From the NCBI GenBank assembly GCA_031271375.1, contig JAISVU010000347.1:1-9007 (forward strand): DNA of 9,007 bases. The letters run 5' to 3'. Origin of the DNA: Clostridiales bacterium. Lineage in GTDB: Bacteria > Bacillota > Clostridia > Lachnospirales > WRAX01. Each line of letters begins with the position of its first letter. The first letter of the stretch is position 1. Shown here one piece after another: positions 5,923 to 9,007 of this stretch. Under the pieces are notes generated by a model, which was given only the letters and a program-made list of their open reading frames with translations, was not told the origin of the DNA and did not search any database. Both the position numbers and the translations under genes were made by a program.

Positions 5923-8064
5923 ATGAAGATGAGCAAGCGCATTATCGCAGTATTACTGTCACTGATGTTCGCATTTGGCCTCGCGGCCTGCCAGACGGTC
6001 GAAGGGTTTGATGTTGATGCGAACGCCGAGGATTACGACGCGAAGATGGATCTTTCCGAGAACGTGACCCTTAACCTTGCCGTCATGTATGACACGAACG
6101 CCTTTATGTATTACAAGGCCAACGCCGGCGGCACCGCCGAGGAATGGGTCGCCCCCGACGGCGTAACCTACCGCGACGGCGATTTAAAGCCCGTGTGGGC
6201 TGAAATGCAGAAGCGGCTTAACTTCACGATCAACGACGTGAGCACGGCCGCAGCGACGAACGTCGCCGGCAACTACAACGCCATCCAGGCCGCCAACTTC
6301 GAGGGCGTGGATATCATCAACGCCAACGGAACGACAATCAACAACGAAGCCACCCGTAACGGCACCTTCCTGCCGCTGGACGAGTACATGGGTTACATGC
6401 CCAATCTGAGAGCCTTCCTTAACGAAAACGCCATCGTCCGCGCCACAATCGCCTCCGGCGACGGGCATATCTACTACGCTCCGTACTTCGACGGTATGGA
6501 CGACTTGGAGAACATGATCCTGATGCGTATCGACTGGGTCGAGAAGCTGCTGGACACGGAAGGCCCCTACGACACTGACCGCGTGATCACGCCTTATTAC
6601 ACGCCGTACATGCCTGAGACGCTGGACACCACAGTGCAGGCCGTTTTGGCCGACGGCTCCGGCGCTCAGACAATCCCCAAGAAGTATGACAAGAACATAA
6701 TTACCGCGCAGAACGAAGCGGCGGTAATGGACGGAGCGTCTTTGGTTCAGGTACTTAAAGATCATATCGACACCAATTATCCCGGCGTGTACGCCAAGCG
6801 CTCAGACCTCTTTATCGGTCAGGACGCCGCCTACGACGCGGATGAACTGGTTGCTCTGTACCGCTGCGTGCTGGCCAACACCACATTCCTGACAGGCCAG
6901 AGCGAATACGACGCCGTTCCGCTGTTCCCCCGCGAAGCCACTTCACAGCGTTACGCCAACTTCTGGAGAATGGCTTCTATCTGGGGTGTGCGCGGAACCG
7001 ACGCCCGTACCGGCCCCGGCACGATGTTCTATGTTGACAAGGACGGCGAGCTGCAGAGCGCGTACTTCCAAACCGACATCTACGACGCCGTTGAGCGTTA
7101 CAACCAGATGTACAAAGAAGGCCTGCTCCTTCAGGATTTCGACAAGCAGGAAGCCACCGAAGGCCTTGAGGGCGGCTCGCACAGCGAACGTCTGCTCCGC
7201 GCCAACCTGGGCTTTAGCATGTATGACTATAACCAGACCCAGACCGTCTTCAACCGCTTTGATTCTGAGATAGAGGGCTTCTACTTCACGCCTGTCCTGC
7301 CTCCCGTCGCGGACTGGAACAAGGACGGCAACTACTTCATGTTCACCGACTCATGGCGCGGCGTGAAGACCGAGGGATGGTCAATATTGGCCAATGTCGC
7401 CAATGACGAAGCCAAGCTGTACCGCGCCCTCAAGCTCCTCGACTACCAGTATTCGCCCGAGGGGCACAAGCTGATGTCGTTCGGCCCCGACGCGTTCCTT
7501 GACGGCGAGATTATGTACCTGGGCCAGCCGGTGCCGAAACTGAGCGACGCCACCCTTGCGGACCTTACCAACCTTGCCGGCGGCAACTACACCAACTTCT
7601 ACCGCAGATGGATGGGCGGCACGTTCCCGATCGGGTACGTAAAGAACCAGGGTATGGAATACCAGACCGTGCATCCCAAGGGCCAGACCGGCCTTGATAA
7701 GAACCTCAAGGGCCTTGAGCTGGGCGTAATCAAGCACCTTACCGGTAATGTCGCGGCCGCCGAGGATCCCAGCTATCTGCTGGTTCCCACGACCTTCTCG
7801 CAGACCGCCGCCGAAGAGCAGTTCATCACCGACAACGCTCCCTTGTGGATCGCCGCCGACGGCGTAATACTCTCTAACAGCAGCAATATGGCAAACCGCC
7901 ACATCTTCGCGGACTATGTCCTCTACGGCTTCGAAGGCACTATGCCCGACGGCACGCAGCTGCTTTCGAAGGAAGGCTTGCTTGAGTTCTTCAAGACCGA
8001 AATCGGCGGCGAGAACTTCCTTACCGTCCGCCGTGAGGCCTACCATCGCATGATGGGGCAATAA
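5923..8064 (+). CDS. Extracellular solute-binding lipoprotein, LplA-like, unusually long
   Basis: This 713-residue protein is the substrate-capturing subunit of the importer. Residues 1-23 form a lipoprotein signal: basic start, hydrophobic core, then lipobox LAAC with C23 as the lipidated residue, so it should be anchored on the outer face of the membrane. LplA-type landmarks follow in order: IYYAPYFDG (183-191), MRIDWVEKL (201-209), YNQMYKEGLL (393-402) and LLDYQYSPEGHKLMSFGPD near 505-523. The family is usually roughly 500-560 residues. Here the stretch between W205 and the PLFPREA segment (333-339) is about 128 residues, longer than I expect, and includes SDLFIGQDAAYDADELVAL (from S294). 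Codon use favours C-ending codons (GCC, AAC, GAC, CGC) more than the neighbours, which fits high expression. The ligand is unknown. Confidence 0.92.
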   Translation: MKMSKRIIAVLLSLMFAFGLAACQTVEGFDVDANAEDYDAKMDLSENVTLNLAVMYDTNAFMYYKANAGGTAEEWVAPDGVTYRDGDLKPVWAEMQKRLNFTINDVSTAAATNVAGNYNAIQAANFEGVDIINANGTTINNEATRNGTFLPLDEYMGYMPNLRAFLNENAIVRATIASGDGHIYYAPYFDGMDDLENMILMRIDWVEKLLDTEGPYDTDRVITPYYTPYMPETLDTTVQAVLADGSGAQTIPKKYDKNIITAQNEAAVMDGASLVQVLKDHIDTNYPGVYAKRSDLFIGQDAAYDADELVALYRCVLANTTFLTGQSEYDAVPLFPREATSQRYANFWRMASIWGVRGTDARTGPGTMFYVDKDGELQSAYFQTDIYDAVERYNQMYKEGLLLQDFDKQEATEGLEGGSHSERLLRANLGFSMYDYNQTQTVFNRFDSEIEGFYFTPVLPPVADWNKDGNYFMFTDSWRGVKTEGWSILANVANDEAKLYRALKLLDYQYSPEGHKLMSFGPDAFLDGEIMYLGQPVPKLSDATLADLTNLAGGNYTNFYRRWMGGTFPIGYVKNQGMEYQTVHPKGQTGLDKNLKGLELGVIKHLTGNVAAAEDPSYLLVPTTFSQTAAEEQFITDNAPLWIAADGVILSNSSNMANRHIFADYVLYGFEGTMPDGTQLLSKEGLLEFFKTEIGGENFLTVRREAYHRMMGQ

Positions 8065-8065
8065 A

Positions 8066-8098
8066 CTGGAACCTGGATAAAAGAAGAACCTGGAACCT
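8066..8098. repeat. 9-bp direct repeat just after the binding-protein stop
   Basis: CTGGAACCT occurs at 8066-8074 and again at 8090-8098, a 24-base period, with an A/G-rich spacer. It begins 2 bases after the stop codon. No function is evident. Confidence 0.6.
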
Positions 8099-8106
8099 AG
8101 AAAAAA

Positions 8107-8137
8107 CCCGGGGGATTTATTTCCCCCGGGGGATTTA
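8107..8137 (+). terminator. GC-rich stem-loop with overlapping direct repeat; possible weak terminator or 3' mRNA protector
   Basis: CCCGGGGGA (8107-8115) pairs perfectly with TCCCCCGGG (8122-8130) around a 6-base loop. On the + strand the 3' flank is GGATTTAC, a poor T-tract, so full termination after the binding-protein gene is doubtful. Read on the - strand, the stem is followed by TTTTTT (complement of 8101-8106), which looks like a proper intrinsic terminator. The 13-mer CCCGGGGGATTTA also repeats directly at 8107-8119 and 8125-8137. Partial read-through, giving less of the downstream membrane proteins, is the simplest reading, but it is inference. Confidence 0.55.
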
Positions 8138-8140
8138 CAC

Positions 8141-8166
8141 CGTAGGGGCGAGCTGTGTTCTCCCGC
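8141..8166. repeat. Palindromic repeat unit 1 (26 nt, divergent)
   Basis: It starts CGTAGGGGCG and ends CCCGC. Stem 8146-8152 / 8158-8164 has the same geometry as units 2 and 3: seven positions and a 5-nt loop. There are five Watson-Crick pairs, one G-T wobble and one C-T mismatch. It is the most diverged of the three copies. Confidence 0.6.
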
Positions 8167-8187
8167 TGTCCGGGTGCCCATCGTCCT

Positions 8188-8213
8188 CGTAGGGGCGGCG
8201 TTATGCCGCCCGT
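8188..8213. repeat. Palindromic repeat unit 2 (26 nt)
   Basis: GGGCGGC (8193-8199) pairs perfectly with GCCGCCC (8205-8211) around loop GTTAT. It shares the CGTAGGGGCG lead with unit 1, 47 bases upstream. I recall GTAGGGGCGG...CCGCCCG hairpins as common dispersed intergenic repeats in clostridial genomes; this is from memory and was not searched. Confidence 0.75.
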
Positions 8214-8224
8214 TGCGGTCAAGA

Positions 8225-8250
8225 TTATGGGGCGGTGTCATACCGCCCGC
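8225..8250. repeat. Palindromic repeat unit 3 (26 nt)
   Basis: GGGCGGT (8230-8236) pairs perfectly with ACCGCCC (8242-8248) around loop GTCAT. Relative to unit 2, the innermost stem pair changed from C-G to T-A, keeping the pairing. The unit ends 12 bases before the ribosome binding site of the next gene, so in mRNA it could influence access to that site. Confidence 0.75.
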
Positions 8251-8262
8251 ATAGACATTCGC

Positions 8263-8268
8263 AAGGAG
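8263..8268 (+). promoter_or_regulatory. Ribosome binding site that fixes the start of the next gene
   Basis: AAGGAG lies 6 bases before ATG 8275. The frame stays open upstream to ATG 8155, but that extension would translate through two hairpin repeats, so 8275 is preferred. Confidence 0.8.
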
Positions 8269-8274
8269 CTTAAT

Positions 8275-8853
8275 ATGCAAAAAACCCAGATGCTATTCCA
8301 AAAAATCGTTATATTCGGCTGTATCGCGATAGGAGCGCTCACGCTTGTCTATAGCCTGGGCTTTTCTACGGACATATACAGCCTGTTCTACCACTCGGAT
8401 CCCACAAGCGGCTTGTTCTATGTGCCGGGGGCTGAGATGTATTTCACGGTGCAGCCATATAACCGTGAGCTGTTTACGCACTCGGTGCTGTTTATCTGCG
8501 TCGCTGTGACGCTCTTTATGACGCTGACCCACCGCCGCAGGCTTTACTACATATCAAACTTCGTTACAAGCCTGGGGTTCTCCTCGTTTTCCGGGTTTTT
8601 GGGATTTAGGTTATTTGCTAAGGCTACGGAATACATTGACCTGTATAAGCAAGTGGATTTCGAAAAGATGGAACAGGTTACGACTATGATGAAGATGGAG
8701 CTGGTCAATTCCACGCTGATGCTGGACTTGGGCAGGATCTTCGCTGTGCTGCTGATTATCTGGGCCGCACTGACTGTCTTCAACCTAGTATTCAAAATGT
8801 CCTGGCAGCTTAGGGAACGCTGGGCTCCGGAGCAAAAAACGGAGGTGGCGTAA
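8275..8853 (+). CDS. Unrecognised four-helix membrane protein
   Basis: I do not recognise this 192-residue protein. Hydrophobic helices are visible at about 10-30, 68-85, 91-114 and 153-173. A loop of about 38 residues separates the first two (STDIYSLFYHSDPTSGLFY..., rich in aromatics). A charged, Met-rich stretch, FEKMEQVTTMMKMELVNS (129-146), precedes the last helix. The C-terminal tail is charged (RERWAPEQKTEVA). With both ends cytoplasmic, the 31-67 and 115-152 loops would face outside. There is no signal peptidase site, lipobox or known catalytic motif. It follows the binding-protein gene on the same strand, and its stop overlaps the next membrane-protein start by one base (TAATG), so those two form a translationally coupled pair. 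An accessory role for the importer is possible but not shown. Confidence 0.8.
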   Translation: MQKTQMLFQKIVIFGCIAIGALTLVYSLGFSTDIYSLFYHSDPTSGLFYVPGAEMYFTVQPYNRELFTHSVLFICVAVTLFMTLTHRRRLYYISNFVTSLGFSSFSGFLGFRLFAKATEYIDLYKQVDFEKMEQVTTMMKMELVNSTLMLDLGRIFAVLLIIWAALTVFNLVFKMSWQLRERWAPEQKTEVA

Positions 8854-9007
8854 TGGCGCGCAATCCCGCAAGGATGAGATATAAAACCGATTCGGCTTCC
8901 GCCGCGCTCTGTTACCTGTCCATTGTACTTAATGTGACGCAGTTTATCGCTTTCTACGCAAACAACACCGTCGTGCCGAATCTGCGTACCGGCGCCGATG
9001 TGGTTAT
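8853..9007 (+). CDS. N-terminal part of a further membrane protein (3' end outside window)
   Basis: ATG 8853 overlaps the upstream TAA by one base, and GGAGG at 8841-8845 lies 7 bases before it, so the start is well supported. The 51 complete codons read MARNPARMRYKTDSASAALC and onward. They show a basic cytoplasmic N-terminus, then one hydrophobic helix at about 17-36 ending in FYANN, then a polar stretch (TVVPNLRTGADVV). The frame is open to the end of the window. I do not recognise the family. Coupling to the 8275 gene suggests the two proteins act together. Confidence 0.75.
   Translation, partial: MARNPARMRYKTDSASAALCYLSIVLNVTQFIAFYANNTVVPNLRTGADVV

Noticed and set aside
6184..6765. 193-codon open frame on the - strand inside the binding-protein gene
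   Set aside because: Same cause: a shadow of strong codon bias, with Val/Gly/Arg-rich low-complexity composition and no family resemblance.
8141..8250. CRISPR array
   Set aside because: The three units differ in sequence, are spaced irregularly (47 and 37 bases), and lack spacers of constant length; they are palindromic intergenic repeats.
8155..8274. 40-residue N-terminal extension of the four-helix membrane protein
   Set aside because: It would be encoded by hairpin repeats 2 and 3, has no ribosome binding site at 8155, and a good site precedes ATG 8275.
7381..8280. 299-codon open frame on the - strand across the end of the binding-protein gene
   Set aside because: It lies antisense to a clear gene, has no ribosome binding site or recognisable domain, and is explained by the C-ending codon bias on the + strand.

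Overview
The window is a single-direction (+ strand) carbohydrate uptake and catabolism locus, probably from a moderately GC-rich member of the Clostridia (Firmicutes). I infer this from a Gram-positive-style lipoprotein signal, strong AGGAGG-type ribosome binding sites, LplB/LplC-type permeases, and a short GTAGGGGCGG palindromic repeat that I recall from clostridial intergenic regions. The taxon is inference; no rRNA or marker gene is present. No tRNA, rRNA, CRISPR array, IS element or phage gene is visible.

Layout. Positions 1-420 hold the 3' end of a glycoside hydrolase family 4 (GH4) enzyme. An AEC-family transporter (420-1424) follows, overlapping by one base, then a sugar-phosphate isomerase/epimerase-like TIM-barrel protein (1447-2280). 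The importer block comes next: an MsmX/UgpC-type ABC ATPase (2313-3359), an unrecognised six-helix membrane protein (3359-3931), an LplB-like permease (3933-4955), an LplC/YtcP-like permease (4967-5848) and a 713-residue lipoprotein solute-binding protein (5923-8064). A 210-base repeat-rich gap (8065-8274) follows. After it come a four-helix membrane protein of unknown function (8275-8853) and the start of another membrane protein that runs off the end (8853-9007).

Working model (inference). The lipoprotein captures an oligosaccharide outside the cell, the two permeases and the ATPase import it, the GH4 enzyme cleaves it, and the TIM-barrel protein may process a released sugar. The set resembles the Bacillus lplABCD arrangement, in which LplD is a GH4 enzyme. 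It differs in carrying its own ATPase, a much longer binding protein, and three extra membrane proteins.

The points most worth a second look are the ECF-S-like membrane protein inside the ABC operon, the extra segment in the binding protein, the two membrane proteins downstream of it, and three 26-nt hairpin repeats after the binding-protein gene whose stems show compensatory base changes.
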